A DNA stretch of 64,000 nt from Plecoglossus altivelis. Its lineage: Eukaryota; Chordata; Actinopteri; Osmeriformes; Plecoglossidae. Shown in pieces: positions 26,135 through 36,235 of this stretch. A program made the translations under genes and the position numbers. The notes beneath the pieces are model-generated. The model had not been told where the DNA came from, did no database searches, and was given only the letters and a program-made list of their open reading frames with translations. The stretch's first letter is position 1. The number at the start of each line of letters is the position of its first letter. The DNA is taken from the NCBI GenBank assembly GCA_036571765.1, contig BROE01000014.1:4974538-5038537 (forward strand). Direction: 5' to 3'.

Positions 26135-29100
26135 CACTTAATAAACTTTGGAGTTTGGGCGCACCCCAAAACCAACAGGGATACTATCTCTTGTCTTTGA
26201 ACCTTCATGCTGTAACCGAAACCATTGTTCAGGAAATAGCAATGTTAACTTAGAGAACTATGAAACTTTGAAAGAGCGAAAAGAAAAATAATTGGCATGG
26301 TATTAATAACCGCCACTGAACACCTCAACGAGGAGCAGAAATGAACACTGACTGCAAATCCATGCAGTCTCTGGATGGTGTGTGGATCTGTTCCCTTCCA
26401 GCAGATCTGGACACATCATCAAACCCCAGTGCTGTGTTCTGTGGTAAAAATGTGATGAGATCTTTTTACAGAACAAATCGACACGCCAAGCCAAAGCCAC
26501 ACTTCCAGTCAGACCAACCGCAAGTGACACGTTCTCTATTTGTGCTCTACGCATTCTGTGTCGCCGCTTCACTTCTCTTTTGGACCATGACGCAGACCAC
26601 AAGCCACGGAAGATCCTTAGAGGTGCGCAGACAAGCACGTTTCTGACACTCAACACACCGCACACTCCCTTCAGTCCACTTCCGTTCCCAGGAAAAATTC
26701 TGGAAGACTGACTGAATGATTTCAGAAACGGAACGTCTGTCAGTGGTGAGGAGTTGAGGAGTTTCCGAGTGCAAGAGGAGCAGCAGGTTAAGTCTAAATG
26801 CCATGTGGCGCGCAGCCAGTGCACTGCAATGTTCAGTATTTCTGGGAAAGGTTTCACAATCAATTTTCATTCCAACGCAAAACCGGAGTAAGATAAGACT
26901 TTGATTGTGATTCTCCATCATTTCAGGATAATTACTTGATCTTGTTGTTTCTGGTTTTATATCTTGCTTTCTAGTACAGTTATTGAATAGTGCAACAGCC
27001 TTCAAGAAATTTATCAAATAACTCAAAGCACAAAAAGCAGTCTTTTAAAAATAATAATAGTAACAGGAAGGCATAAAACATAACCCTAGTAGCGGGTTGA
27101 GGAGGGCAAGAACAATACAGTATCAGCTTGCTTCTTCGCTCGCATGGAAAAACACTACAGCAGATTTCAGATCTATTATAAATAAGCAATTGATGAGCCA
27201 AACACCACGTCTGAAATCAGAGCTGGCCAGGAGCCCAGCAGTGTTCAGGTTCACTGTGTTCTGGATGATGCTAGCGGTGTTGAGCCACCAGTCTGGATGC
27301 TAGAGTGGATGCACAGGCTGCGACCGCCCATCTCCAGTGTGCCTCCCCCCTCCTGCCCCCCTTTACCCTCACTCCCTCCAACCAGCATGAGCGCCCTCTA
27401 TCCACCCCCAACCCTCGACCCCCCCCCCCCCGCCCTCTTTTATGAGTCAAAAGGTTGAGGTCTCCACACAATGTTGTATCTCACTCGGTTGACTAGCTAT
27501 GTCTAACACGTTTAGCCCTGACACAGCTCAGAACCACATGTTTCTGATTCAAAGGCAGAGAGCGTTCAAATCTGTAGGAGCCCCCTGTCCTTTGTATGAT
27601 AATGATAGCCATGACATTACAGTGAGATGTGCTGGCATTTTCGAAGGCCTGGTTTTAACACTGGTTTGTGTCAATGCCTCTCCCTAAGGGCACTGTTCAG
27701 GGACTCAGGGAGCAGAAAGAGAAAGAGGTGAATACTCCGAGAGAGGGGAAAAAAAGGAAAAGGAGAAAATTCCAGACTGAGAAAGAGGGAAAGAGAGGTA
27801 AGAAGACAGAGTGGAGACACTTGGTGATATGTAGAGAGAAAGAGTGATAGAATGTGTGCGAGAGAGAAAGCAAGACAGACAGAGAGTCCTCAGGTTTCAC
27901 AGCTGCGAGCCCCGGCTCAACCCTAAAGTAAATGGACTAGGGGAAAGCCAATCTTAATTGATTCCAAGCCTCAAAGCTCTTTAGTAAACATTGTGGAGCA
28001 ATGAAAATGACTTGTTATCCTAATTCAGTGGACGCTCTCTGCCTTGCGTTTGGCAAAGCCAAAAACCCGGGAAACAGATGGTTGCCTCAATTGAAACTCC
28101 GCCTTCGTTCAGGGAGATCGCAGCTCTCTGACGGAGGGGCGCGGCAAAGAGAAGCATGTCCGAACTTCTCAAAGCTCTACGATTCGCAATAAACAACAAC
28201 GCTCATAAACATGGTTCCTTTAAGGTGAAGCAATGTTGAAAGAACTGCCTCTGAGCAACAGAATATGTGTTTGTAAACTGCTCTACCAAACAATAGTAAA
28301 AGGAATCCAAAAAAGGTTCCAGAGATCGACTCGACAGGATCGTACAAGGCTGCCAAGAAACAGATGGACGGATGAATGCGTAGACAGACAGACAGACAGA
28401 TCCCCTTTGGGAAATTGAGGAGAGAAGCAGGCACTCTGGCGAAATGTGACCTCTTGTACTGTCGCTGATCATACGAGTTGCCACTCACTCACTCAGTGCC
28501 ATGTTGTTTGTGATGAAACAGTGACCTTTGTCCCGGTCCATGTTACGAAGGGGCTTAGGGGGGCAGGAAGTTCCTGTGGAGAGAGCCTGCGCACAGAGTC
28601 ACTTGTTGGGTTCTAATGGCTTCCTGTGGAAGTGCTGTTTCTCACCAGAGGGGCTTCCTCTGCCCTGCTTGCTCCTGCTGATGCCAACGTTTCCATGCGG
28701 CGCCCCGCTCGTGTGAACCGCTTCGTCCAGGGAGCGTTACGATACGCACGGCTCGTTCCAGCGTCCTGCCGGTAAACAAGACATGCCGTCCTGCGCGGGC
28801 CGATTGGACATGCTCTGCGGTTGTCCCATGGTCTAAACCAGGTCAACCCGGCACTGCGGAGCACAATGTCTTCTGTCGCCCTCACTTTCATCCCTTTTAC
28901 CAAAAGCAGTATATTTATAAACATATTAAAATATGTATAAATACGTAGCTCATTACAAAGTAATTGGTTTCTTGTCAGTTGAACACAGCTTGGCTGTTGG
29001 GTGTAAGTATCACTGAAACAGCTGAACTCTGTTACCATTTTAGATGATAGAGCGGTAAACCATACAAACAAACACCAAGTTAGGCCCCAGGCCCAGACTA

Positions 29101-32100
29101 CCATAATAATCTGGCATGCGCTGACACCAGTACCAGCACCAGAATCACCTCCTGGCAGGACTATATGAACCCAATTGGTAGGGCTTATGTCATACTGCAG
29201 TTTTGTGACCACATGTCATGAAACAGCTGATTATAAAACGTTTCCACAGCGGTAGGGGGTGGTTGATGTCGGAGTCCTAGTGCGCAGTGGTTGACTGTGT
29301 GGTGAGGCGGCGGAGAGACCCAGCAAGGTGTGGAGTCTGTAGCAACAGGTAAACCCAGGTGAGCTAGGCCCTGCGAAGTCTCTCTTACCGGTTGTGATTG
29401 CTACTTCTCCAGGTGGATGAAATTCCATCTGCATCGAGGACAAAGAGCCTGTCGCCCTGTCAATCAGGCTTAGCTACGACTGGGCCTCCCATCTAATATT
29501 CACCAGCTCCTCCTGCTCTAAACCCATTCAGCTCCAGCCCCTCTGCACCAGGCTCGCTCAAAGCTATGCTACGCTACCACTATTCCCGCTTCACATACCC
29601 ACGCGCACCTCGGTCAAGGTGGGACAGGCTGACTGACACACTGCTTGGACTCAAATCGAAACGCTGCACTCTGGCATCTGGAAGGGACTCTGAATAAAAG
29701 ACACTAATGATAACATATTCATTGCTCTTCATCCAAAGAGACATACGGTACATGAGATATTTAACCTGCAACCTCTTGACCTGCAGTCTTTAGTGCTCTA
29801 ACCACCAACTCTGTAGACCTCTAACTTAAGGCAGAGTTCTTACGACAGACAGTCTTCGAATGCATCACATAAAAAATCGAGCTGAACAGTTTGTGAGGCA
29901 AGTGCTTAATGCTTTGTGAGCGCCAACATACGTCTTTCAAGTCTTGCTTATAACACTCCGACAGAAAAATGAGAACATTATAAAGATACAGGATAGCAGA
30001 GAGCAGTGTTTGTGTAACCAAAGGCGTTACCCCCAAAAAGCTGACATCCCCACAGGGGTCCGAGAGTTTGTGACATCATAGTGAGTCACACCCACACCCG
30101 TAGGAGCTCTTGTGAGGGGCGGAGAAACAGCAACCAACGCACACAAACAGACCAAAATCGCTAGAAAACCAGTCGATCCGTTTTATAGAGTGTTGTGATA
30201 AAAGGGGTATCTTTTTCTGACAATACATTTAAGATTACCACCCCATCAAGACGAACCAAACCCATTCGGTCAGCTTTACGATGACAGACCGACTTTGTTG
30301 CCAAAAGGTGTTTAGCATCCATAGAGTACGACAAGAGAGGTGGAGAGACCCTGCATTAGAAACCGTGTTGACTATTTTGGAGCGTGAAATGCAAAACCTC
30401 TGTCAAAGCAGACAAGGCATAGGCCTCAGTTCAGCCATGACCTCATGTCTCCTGGGACACTTATGACACGCTGTGCCTGTAAGGACGATACTTAGCCAAC
30501 AGCAAAACATGAATCGCCTGCCACCAACACACACACACACACACACAGCTTCATATGTAACACAATGCTGAGATGAGCTCAGAAACAACAGAGAGACCGT
30601 CAGCACCAGAGGCAGAGGGCCACAGTCAGGGGCCCGCCTGACTGTGGCCCTCAACACAACCACTCCACGCTAGTAAAACTGCCTCCTCCGCTGTCATCTA
30701 CTGTGAGAGCTGGATGTGATGTCGTGGTATTCTATCTACTGGCCAAGTTGATACGAACTCACTTCATCTCCGACCACAATGCTCAGTTCAATCTTGCTGA
30801 TGGTGTGATACAAACACACATGCGCACGCTCACAAAAATATTGTGTTCTCAAAAACACGCACAAGTGCGCTAACACAAGTGCACAAAGACACACGAAAGC
30901 AGGAGCAAACACACACACCAACGCTGACAGCCAACGTCCAGCAGAATGCTGTGAGGAGATTTGAGAATGTTATGAATTCTGAAAGCCAGCCAGCCAGCGA
31001 GAGTCCTTGACAGATTGAACGGCATCTTGTTGAGAGACAGGCCTGTCAGTTTAACTGTGTGTGTCGGCGAGGTTTGGGGTCGGTGGCGGTATGGGGAGGG
31101 GGATGCAGCACTCACCCGATCTGTCTGTTGGTGGAGGGAGCCTGGGTGATGACGGAGCTGGACTGGGGCGAGGGCAGGGCCTGCTGGATCACAATGCTGC
31201 TGTCGTGGTTAGACATCCGTGAGTGGGACTGCTGGTGTTGGCCTGACTGGCCGTGCAGGGAGATGTTCTGGACAGAGGACAGAGAGGGACAGAGGCAACC
31301 TAGTGACCATCGACATGCTTAACTGTCAATCATCAGAAAATAAGGAATTTTGTGAATGTGTTTGTGAAGTGAATGTATCTCTGGGGTCAAAAATGTTGTT
31401 AGCGTGTTCATGCATTTGAGTCACTTGAACGCATTTGATTGCGACGCCCTCGATAAAGCAGTGAGCTGTAAATTGCTGAGCCCTCAGACAGTCATTTGAA
31501 TGTTGAGTTAGCCTGTTCAGTACACGCTGTTCAGTTACCTAGGAGGAACTGCGCAAACTGTGGTTTCACGATGGCCTTTTCACACGAGGGGAGAGTGCAT
31601 TTGCTTGCGTGTGTCTCTGTGTGTGTATGCATGTGTGCGTGTGTGTGTGCGCGTGTGGTCGTATGCGTGTGTGTGCGTGTGTGTGCGTGCGTGATACAGG
31701 GCTAATGAGCGTCTGGTTTTCATACCATTATTTGTCCAGCAGCTATGCTTGTTTACATAGTCCTTGAGGCGTGAGTGAGGAGACTTGATTTGAAAATAAC
31801 TCGTTATACAAATATATAACCCCCACTTCACTAATTTGGCTGGGCAGACACACGCACAAGCAAGAAAAAATAATTTGCATAATAAGTTACTTATAGCATA
31901 AAAGAGGCGTTTCCAAACAGACTAACAGGAAGACACACACATTAACATGCACCATAACTTCAACTGTACCGTTTGTCCTTCCCTCACCTTTTCCTCTGCA
32001 ACTGAACACGGGTCTTTCAGGCACTGTGAATAGCCAGCCAACTACACTTCAAATACACTGTGCTGCCTCAGTGCTGAAGGTGGTTTACAACAGGTCCCTG

Positions 32101-35100
32101 CGCTTATGTCATAGTGTGACTGTCCTCTGACTTGCTCACAGCAGGACGCAGGACAGCACTGCTACTTGATCCTGTTGTTCTGCTTGTTCTCTGCTGATCT
32201 CCCTCTCCTGCGCTGGGCTGTCCCGTTCCTGCTGCAACCCGCCTCCTGCTGACTTAGCGCTGTTCCTCAACCATAAACCACTCGGGCTAGGGGAGACGAG
32301 ACGCGGCTGACCCCGGCTCAGACAGCCTGCTTGTGCAAAAAAAAACTTCCCAGACGTCTGCGGGGCTAGATGTTGCCTGCAGAGTATTTCATTCCAGACA
32401 TGAGATAAGCAGTCTGTGCCGCAGCTAGGCTACGCTACGTTAGCACCCGCAGCCTACAGGTATGCAGTCAGTGATCACCTGTCAATCACAGCACCCAACT
32501 CTGAGGTCACAATGAGCAGCTGCCAGGCCACAGGGGGGTGGGGTGTCTGGCCTGGCCCAGTCTGACCTGCAGGGAGTGGCTATGGGAAGCTTATCCGTGG
32601 GCACTGGAAGAAACGTGATCCTCTCGATCTACTCCCTGACAGGTGACTGTCTCTCTGTTTGAAGTGCAGGTGGAGAACACGATCCCCTGCTCTCCGCTCA
32701 CCTGTTGGAACTCCCAGACTTCTGACTACCTGGCTGCCTCCTTTTCTATTGGCAAATGTACCTCCCTGTAAGCCTACATTTTTAAGACCTGTCTGAGTTA
32801 TTGTGTCAGTGATTTGGACAGAAAGACAGGAAATGTAGGGAAGAGAGAGCAGGGAAACCTTGCAGCCTTGGGCCCAGGCCATTTAAACCCAGGCCTCTGC
32901 GGTCATCCAACATGCTTTATGTGCTGTTGAAGTGCTCTACCTGGTAAGCCATCGGAGCACCCTGCCTGCCAGCCTCCCAGCCTGCCTGTCTACCTGCCTG
33001 CATGCGTGCATCTACCTGCTTTCCTATCAATCTACCTATCTACTTGTCTCCCTGTGTAGCTTCCTGTGTACCTGTCAGTCTACCTGCTTGTCTACTTGCC
33101 TGTCTACCTTCCAACCTGCTGTCTGCCTGACTGGACCCATCAAGTTGCAATGCGTATTACTGTGTAGTCGAGCGGTTTTATTTAGGCAAATTAAGTGTGT
33201 GTGTGTCGGGGCTAGAGGAATGACTGATGACTATGCTAGATGACAGATGATCTACCCATAGTGCACCTGTCCGTCCTGCCTGCAGCAAAAATTGCAAAGC
33301 AGCTATTGGTTCACCTGGGGTTTGCCATGCGTGCCTCTGTCTACTTTGCTGTCTTGTCCTTTACTGTACTGTACTCTACAATCCACATTCTACTGAAAAC
33401 ACAATTTCTACAGATCACTGCTCACTGTACAGCACTCTACTATGATCTGACCCAGTGCACAGAACTCTGCTGTGATCTGACCAGATGTACAGAACTCACT
33501 GCTGTACTCTACCTGTTTGTTGTCCTCCTCCTCCTGGGCCTTGCGGAACTCCTGCTCGATGGAGCAGTCCAGCTCGCTGAACAGCCCCACCTCCTCGCAG
33601 TTCTTCAGGAAGCGTGTCGGTGTGGGTGTCTGGTCTGGAACAGAGCGACAGGTTGCAACCAAACAACAGGTTTGAATCCGACAATGGCTTCGAATTCAAC
33701 CTAGCCGGGACTGCAGCTTACAAATCCTTTGAACATGAGTTTAAGGTTGACGATGATACTGTGTTTTTCAGCTAAATTCACTTTGCTTTTAGATTGCTGG
33801 GACATAGAGCAAAAAGTCTAGCAGACATTGGCATGGCTCTCACCAGCCATTCTAGTTAACAAAGTCCAGATCCCACCAGCAACGGGGGGCTCATTTGTCA
33901 AGCCAGGTCCCCCAGCCCACCTTCAGAGGGGCACCTACTGGATCAGGTTTCCGATAGGCCGAGGTGAACTGAGGATCAAGTTCATTTCAAAGGCTAAAAG
34001 CATACTTTGACGTCTGTTTATCCATTCTGGCTAGACTGGGGATTGACTTCCAAACTTTCTTTGTGACCTGTAGGACCCAAAATACAGATCTGACCAATGG
34101 CAGTTCAGCTTTCCCTACAGGGTTGAAGTTGAAGTCTTCCATTAATAAAATCAGAAGAGCGCGGTGTCTATTTTCACCCCAGACGCGCTAACTCAAGGTG
34201 GGCCTTAGGAGCAGGCCAACCGTGAACCAAAATGAACCAGGCTGCTTTAGTGATATTTTTTAAAGGTAAAGGGCAAACGGTTATCAAATCTGTCTGGTTG
34301 ACATGTTAGTTGTAAGTTATGTTAACCCCCAAAGGGGAGTCTGACAGAAATGTGACTTATGGACACTGACTCTTCCAGCCTGAGGGGCCAAGGTCCCGGT
34401 AAAAGAAACGGTCGAGCTGCACCTCAGAGAGGGAGGAACAAGGACACGCAGCCTAGAAACCCGATCTGGCTGTCTGGTGAGTGTAAATAATAAACAAGAC
34501 ACAATCTCAGCAGCAGTAGCTTCGACGGAGCAGCTCCACGCCCGGGTGCAGCTGCTCCTGCAGGGCCATGTCTAGGCACGAGGAGCTGGGAATTATGGGG
34601 TGCCCTTGAGGTGACACTTACAGGTGCTGTACACAATCTATAAATCTGATGTTTCTTTGAACTGTAGATCAATATGTCACTTGAGACACTCCCTGCTCCC
34701 TCCTTTGGCATAAAACCACCCACCCACCCATCCTCCCTCCCCCTCCCTCCCTCCCCCTCTTTTCCTCTCTGTCAAAAAAAGACTAATGCGGGGTCGAAGG
34801 ACGAGAGGAAGGCGGCAAAACACAAAGAGGTGGAGAAATGCTGCCTTTGACAAAACATTTATCTTCGCATGAAAAAGAAGGCCCATTTATTTGGACGGTT
34901 ATACATCGTTGTCTTGTTGTCTCCGTCGAGCTTAGCAGATTTAACGCTGACTAAAGACAGGCTGAAGACTCAAGCTCAAGTGCACCATTCCATACGCACG
35001 GACACTATGTACACAGCCAGCAGACACAAAGGGAAGGCAGTAACAGTAATGAAAGAGGGGTGGGTGAACATGACAAGTCCTGATTTACATGACTGTAAAT

Positions 35101-36235
35101 AGCTCAGTGCAGATACACCATAAAGCCAGTGGATGACAGACAGCACCTTGGGATGAGTTTACGCGTGACTTCATCCATGCAGGGAGAGGCGGGAGACGCT
35201 CAGAGGCGAGCTCCGAGCCAGCCCCAAACACGGTGTCAAGGCGGCTCAGAGTAATGTTTGCCTTAATCGATGAAGCCGTTTCTCACCTGATAGCATGTTG
35301 TCGTTCTTTATGGAGGGGAACTTCAGGGTCATCTCATGCTTGTGTCGGTGGATCATCAGATGGTCTTCGGTGGGGAATCGCTGGTGTGGAGGGGTGAACA
35401 GGATGGAACATAACAGATCAGTTCTCCAACATACACACACACACACATACACACACATTGTTAAAAGCATGTTTTTAATATGTATGCATGGGTTTACTGT
35501 TCCAACTTGGTTACTGTAGTGGATTTCATATATTACAAGAGCATTTCATATCAGAGCATTCTACCAAAATGTAATATACATAAATGTACATAAACCAGCT
35601 AAATGGTTTATGTACATAAACCAGCTAAATGGTTTATGTACATAAACCAGCTAAATGGTTTATGTACATAAACCAGCTAAATGGTTTATGTAGTAAACTA
35701 TTGTCACACCATCAAGATAATATGCACCTTGGCTTTTGAAGCCTTAAACCAACTGAATACAATGCAAATGTTCCCGTTTTTCACATGTAGTGTTTTTCTA
35801 ACAAAAGAGTGACAGGGTTCCTTTTGATTCCATAACTATTTTAGAGCAACATATTTACACCTGCAGCAAAAAAGCAACTTTATTTAAAGCTAGTGTTTCA
35901 CTCCTGTCTGTGAGATTCTGTTTCGCCTTAATGTGTGAGGGAGCAACTTACTCCCTAGGCCTGCTCAATGTCCTCGTCTTCATGTTACATGCAAATACAG
36001 GCGCGCGCGCACAAACGCAGGCACACACGGACAAACACACGAGCACACGTACGCAGACACATGCACACAAGCATGCAGACAAAAATGCAGGCACACACAC
36101 ACATCCTAACACGCACTCACCACACACACACCAGGCTGTGCGTCGACACCTACTCACCTGAGAACAGCCAGGAGCGCTGCACACGTACGGCCTTTCCTGC
36201 TCTGAGTTCATCCCTCTTGCCGACTCCTCATAAAA
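608..36235 (-). CDS. creb5: creb5, CREB/ATF-family bZIP transcription factor (nine coding exons, 3' end outside window)
   Basis: CREB5 (CRE-BPa) is a nuclear activator that binds CRE/AP-1 sites as a homodimer or with JUN. Joining exons 36235-36158, 35380-35287, 33634-33513, 31267-31116, 18653-18527, 16120-16010, 3535-3200, 1583-1356 and 716-608 keeps one open frame of 444 codons plus one base from the ATG at 36211. In order the protein has a C2H2 finger split over the first two exons, a TPTP phospho-acceptor segment like the ATF2 activation domain, a Ser/Pro/Gln region, a His-rich region, then the bZIP. CREB5 is preferred over ATF2 and ATF7 because of the His-rich exon and the basic-region wording [20 protein letters not shown]. 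About 54 C-terminal residues expected from human are missing, so the last exon lies left of base 1. Human CREB5 has 508 aa, so the total length here should be similar. Family assignment is near certain; exon ends come from splice consensus and phase. Confidence 0.93.
717..1355. other. creb5 intron between the two zipper exons
   Basis: 639 bases of AT-rich unique sequence. I see no repeat, ORF or other feature beyond the splice sites. Confidence 0.7.
1356..1583 (-). CDS. creb5: creb5 exon: basic region and start of leucine zipper
   Basis: Acceptor TTACAG and donor CAG|GTACAG, 76 codons in phase 0. It contains [20 protein letters not shown], the basic region with the invariant N-x2-A-A-x2-C-R motif ([13 protein letters not shown]), and zipper heptads through LTQTNMQLQ. 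This exon by itself identifies CREB5. Confidence 0.97.
1584..3199. other. creb5 intron between His-rich and basic-region exons
   Basis: Unique sequence apart from a poly-C run of about 18 at 2011-2028. Nothing else is supported. Confidence 0.6.
3200..3535 (-). CDS. creb5: creb5 exon: His-rich region
   Basis: Acceptor CTGCAG and donor CAG|GTGAGT, 112 codons in phase 0. It opens [20 protein letters not shown], as in human (RLKAALTHHP...), followed by a Met-rich patch and a long His-rich stretch with clusters of 3-5 His. By hand count about 33 of the 112 residues are His. The opposite strand and one other minus frame are also open here, but only because of base composition. Confidence 0.95.
6040..6400. 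repeat. 18-bp minisatellite (GAGCAGAGCAGTCTAGAG type)
   Basis: About 18-19 diverged 18-bp units. Because 18 is a multiple of three, both strands stay open: EEQSSL repeats on plus and LDCSAL repeats on minus. It sits in a creb5 intron with no start, splice or homology support as a gene. More degenerate GAGCAG repeats continue to about 6,545. Confidence 0.9.
6853..6915. repeat. GA microsatellite
   Basis: Nearly uninterrupted GA dinucleotides, with a pure core at 6,877-6,914. Confidence 0.95.
8560..8960. promoter_or_regulatory. candidate non-coding regulatory block in creb5 intron
   Basis: About 400 bases of ordinary complexity between poly-C and low-complexity DNA, with ATTAA/TTAAT homeodomain-type words (TCTATTAATGGCGC at about 8,694) and a GAGGCG...CGCCTC inverted repeat near 8,845. 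Function is inferred only from appearance. Confidence 0.25.
14060..14640. promoter_or_regulatory. candidate conserved enhancer in creb5 intron
   Basis: 580 bases free of repeats and CpG-containing, with AACACAATTAGAC (14,315), CTTAATTGATTTGCG (14,391) and CAATTCAATTATCC (14,513), all homeodomain-type cores. It stands out sharply from the CA/CT-rich DNA on both sides. Confidence 0.3.
15523..15990. repeat. TG microsatellite and four-copy ~100-bp repeat beside creb5 exon
   Basis: A GT run at 15,525-15,576 is followed by four copies of a unit with core GCACAACTATAAAGGTTGGC starting at 15,607, 15,719, 15,813 and 15,911 (first copy variant), separated by TG tracts. Spacings are about 112, 94 and 98. 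It ends about 20 bases from the donor of the exon at 16,010. Confidence 0.85.
16010..16120 (-). CDS. creb5: creb5 exon: MERQMSM block
   Basis: Acceptor CTCAG and donor CTG|GTGAGT, exactly 37 codons in phase 0. It encodes [20 protein letters not shown] and ends PSMHSEAKL. The middle (about residues 18-30) differs from human while both ends are conserved. It is flanked on both sides by dense TG/CA repeats. Confidence 0.93.
16121..18526. other. creb5 intron, CA/TG-rich at both ends
   Basis: A CA-rich tract at 16,155-16,335, TG tracts at 17,270-17,450 and 18,020-18,526, and unique AT-rich sequence between. No ORF is credible. Confidence 0.6.
18020..18526. repeat. TG-rich tract abutting creb5 exon donor
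   Basis: About 500 bases of imperfect TG/TGCATG repeats, CA-rich in the creb5 transcript, beginning immediately beyond the donor at 18,526. ORFs such as CVCVCV or HTHTHT are artefacts of it. Confidence 0.85.
18527..18653 (-). CDS. creb5: creb5 exon: [10 protein letters not shown] block
   Basis: Acceptor TCTAG and donor CCC|GTGAGT, 127 bases, with the first base completing the Gly codon of the previous exon. It encodes [20 protein letters not shown] and then [22 protein letters not shown], with very few changes from human CREB5. A long TG-rich tract (CA-rich in the pre-mRNA) starts right next to the donor. Confidence 0.95.
21811..21905. repeat. 12-bp tandem array (GGCAGGCTGTAA)
   Basis: Seven to eight copies of a 12-bp unit with few changes (GTAA or GTCA in the last four bases). 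Confidence 0.9.
22470..23815. repeat. 1.3-kb pyrimidine/purine-skewed region
   Basis: The plus strand is C/T-rich at about 22,470-22,920, G/A-rich at 23,125-23,340 and C/T-rich again at 23,390-23,815. Open frames on both strands follow from the skew. Confidence 0.8.
24000..24180. promoter_or_regulatory. candidate non-coding regulatory block in creb5 intron
   Basis: Non-repetitive, with TTTAATCACT, CCTAATGGGCT and TTTATTAGTGGG words in 180 bases between skewed low-complexity DNA. Inference only. Confidence 0.22.
24759..25300. repeat. 52-bp minisatellite, eleven copies
   Basis: CCTGCTCAGGTG or CCTGCTAAG words start at 24,759, 24,811, 24,863, 24,918, 24,970, 25,022, 25,074, 25,126, 25,178, 25,229 and 25,281, so the period is 52 with one +3 and one -1 step. 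Units are C/T-rich. The 264-codon ORF across it simply cycles through three stop-free frames and is not a gene. Confidence 0.95.
26098..26133. repeat. AT microsatellite
   Basis: About 17-18 AT units, uninterrupted. Confidence 0.95.
29640..29815 (-). mobile_element. probable tRNA-type SINE remnant
   Basis: On the minus strand GTGGTTAGAGCAC (A-box-like) is followed after about 20 bases by GTTGCAGGTTAAATAT (decayed B box), then CTCTTTGGATGAAGAGC, reminiscent of the GGATAAGAGC segment of many fish SINEs. Confidence 0.4.
31116..31267 (-). CDS. creb5: creb5 exon: Ser/Gln-rich linker
   Basis: Acceptor CCAG and donor GG|GTGAGT give 50 codons plus two bases. It ends with [20 protein letters not shown] and then TNRQIG, a block nearly unchanged from human. 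The N-terminal part ([20 protein letters not shown]) is several residues shorter than the human equivalent and more divergent, which fits a flexible linker. Confidence 0.94.
31268..33512. other. creb5 intron with TG tract and SINE
   Basis: TG repeats at 31,610-31,690, a tRNA-derived SINE at about 32,765-32,962, and a degenerate CTGC/CTAC tetranucleotide run at about 32,951-33,130. Otherwise unique. Confidence 0.6.
32765..32962 (-). mobile_element. tRNA-derived SINE, degenerate
   Basis: Read on the minus strand it starts with a tRNA-like head with an A-box-like CCAGGTAGAGCAC and a B-box-like CTGGGTTTAAATGG about 45 bases later. A body follows with CTCTCTCTTCCC, ATTTCCTGTCTTTCTGTC and a TTAAAAATG tail, the layout of common fish SINEs. 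Both boxes are mutated, so it is a fossil. The family name cannot be given without a repeat search. Confidence 0.55.
33513..33634 (-). CDS. creb5: creb5 exon: transactivation segment with TPTP sites
   Basis: The exon begins two bases into the Asp codon and ends CAG|GTAGAG, with 122 bases keeping phase. It encodes [19 protein letters not shown] and then [22 protein letters not shown]. The TPTP pair corresponds to the stress-kinase (JNK/p38) acceptor threonines of ATF2; the site assignment is by homology, and phosphorylation is inferred. Confidence 0.94.
33635..35286. other. creb5 intron, mostly unique sequence
   Basis: A perfect tRNA-type B-box word (GGTTTGAATCC) at 33,669-33,679 hints at a SINE remnant, but no A box is clear. 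A short C/T-rich stretch lies at 34,720-34,770. Nothing else is seen. Confidence 0.5.
35287..35380 (-). CDS. creb5: creb5 exon: second half of C2H2 finger
   Basis: Acceptor CCAG and donor G|GTGAGA give 31 codons plus one base. It encodes [20 protein letters not shown] and then [11 protein letters not shown]. The His pair that completes the finger (spacing C-x4-C-x12-H-x3-H) is in the HRHKH motif. The sequence is almost identical to human CREB5. In ATF2 and ATF7 the related finger sits beside the transactivation domain. Confidence 0.95.
35381..36157. other. creb5 intron with palindromic 26-bp array
   Basis: CA repeats at about 35,431-35,458, the 26-bp array at 35,584-35,692, and a GCGC/CACA-rich tract at 36,000-36,135 that reads as TG-rich in the pre-mRNA. 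Confidence 0.65.
35584..35692. repeat. 26-bp palindromic tandem array, four copies
   Basis: Four identical 26-bp units start at 35,584, 35,610, 35,636 and 35,662 plus a partial fifth. The unit contains AAACCA and TGGTTT arms around GCTAAA and the palindrome ATGTACAT, so it is nearly its own reverse complement. It lies in the creb5 intron about 200 bases upstream of the exon at 35,380. Confidence 0.97.
36158..36235 (-). CDS. creb5: creb5 first supported coding exon (N-terminus, first half of zinc finger)
   Basis: Acceptor TGTAG follows a T-rich tract and the donor is CAG|GTGAGT, giving 26 in-frame codons. The ATG at 36211 starts [18 protein letters not shown], matching human [18 protein letters not shown], so it is chosen as the start. 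The frame also stays open upstream as FYEESARG, which resembles the extra N-terminus (MIYEESK) of the long human isoform. A 5' exon supplying an earlier ATG is therefore possible but was not found. The two Cys of the C2H2 finger are here. Confidence 0.93.

Larger units (their letters stand above)
18654..31115. other. creb5 intron, 12.5 kb, minisatellites and candidate enhancers
   Basis: It contains CA tracts (about 19,900-20,100), a CTGCC-type run (21,207-21,245), a 12-bp array (21,811-21,905), TG tracts (22,250-22,360), a 1.3-kb purine/pyrimidine-skewed region (22,470-23,815), the 52-bp minisatellite (24,759-25,300), an AT repeat (26,098-26,133) and a SINE remnant near 29.7 kb. ORFs of 186-199 codons at 26.3-29.2 kb have no recognised similarity. 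Confidence 0.6.

Noticed and set aside
33669..33679. Perfect tRNA B-box word
   Set aside because: There is no matching A box or cloverleaf, so no tRNA gene is called.
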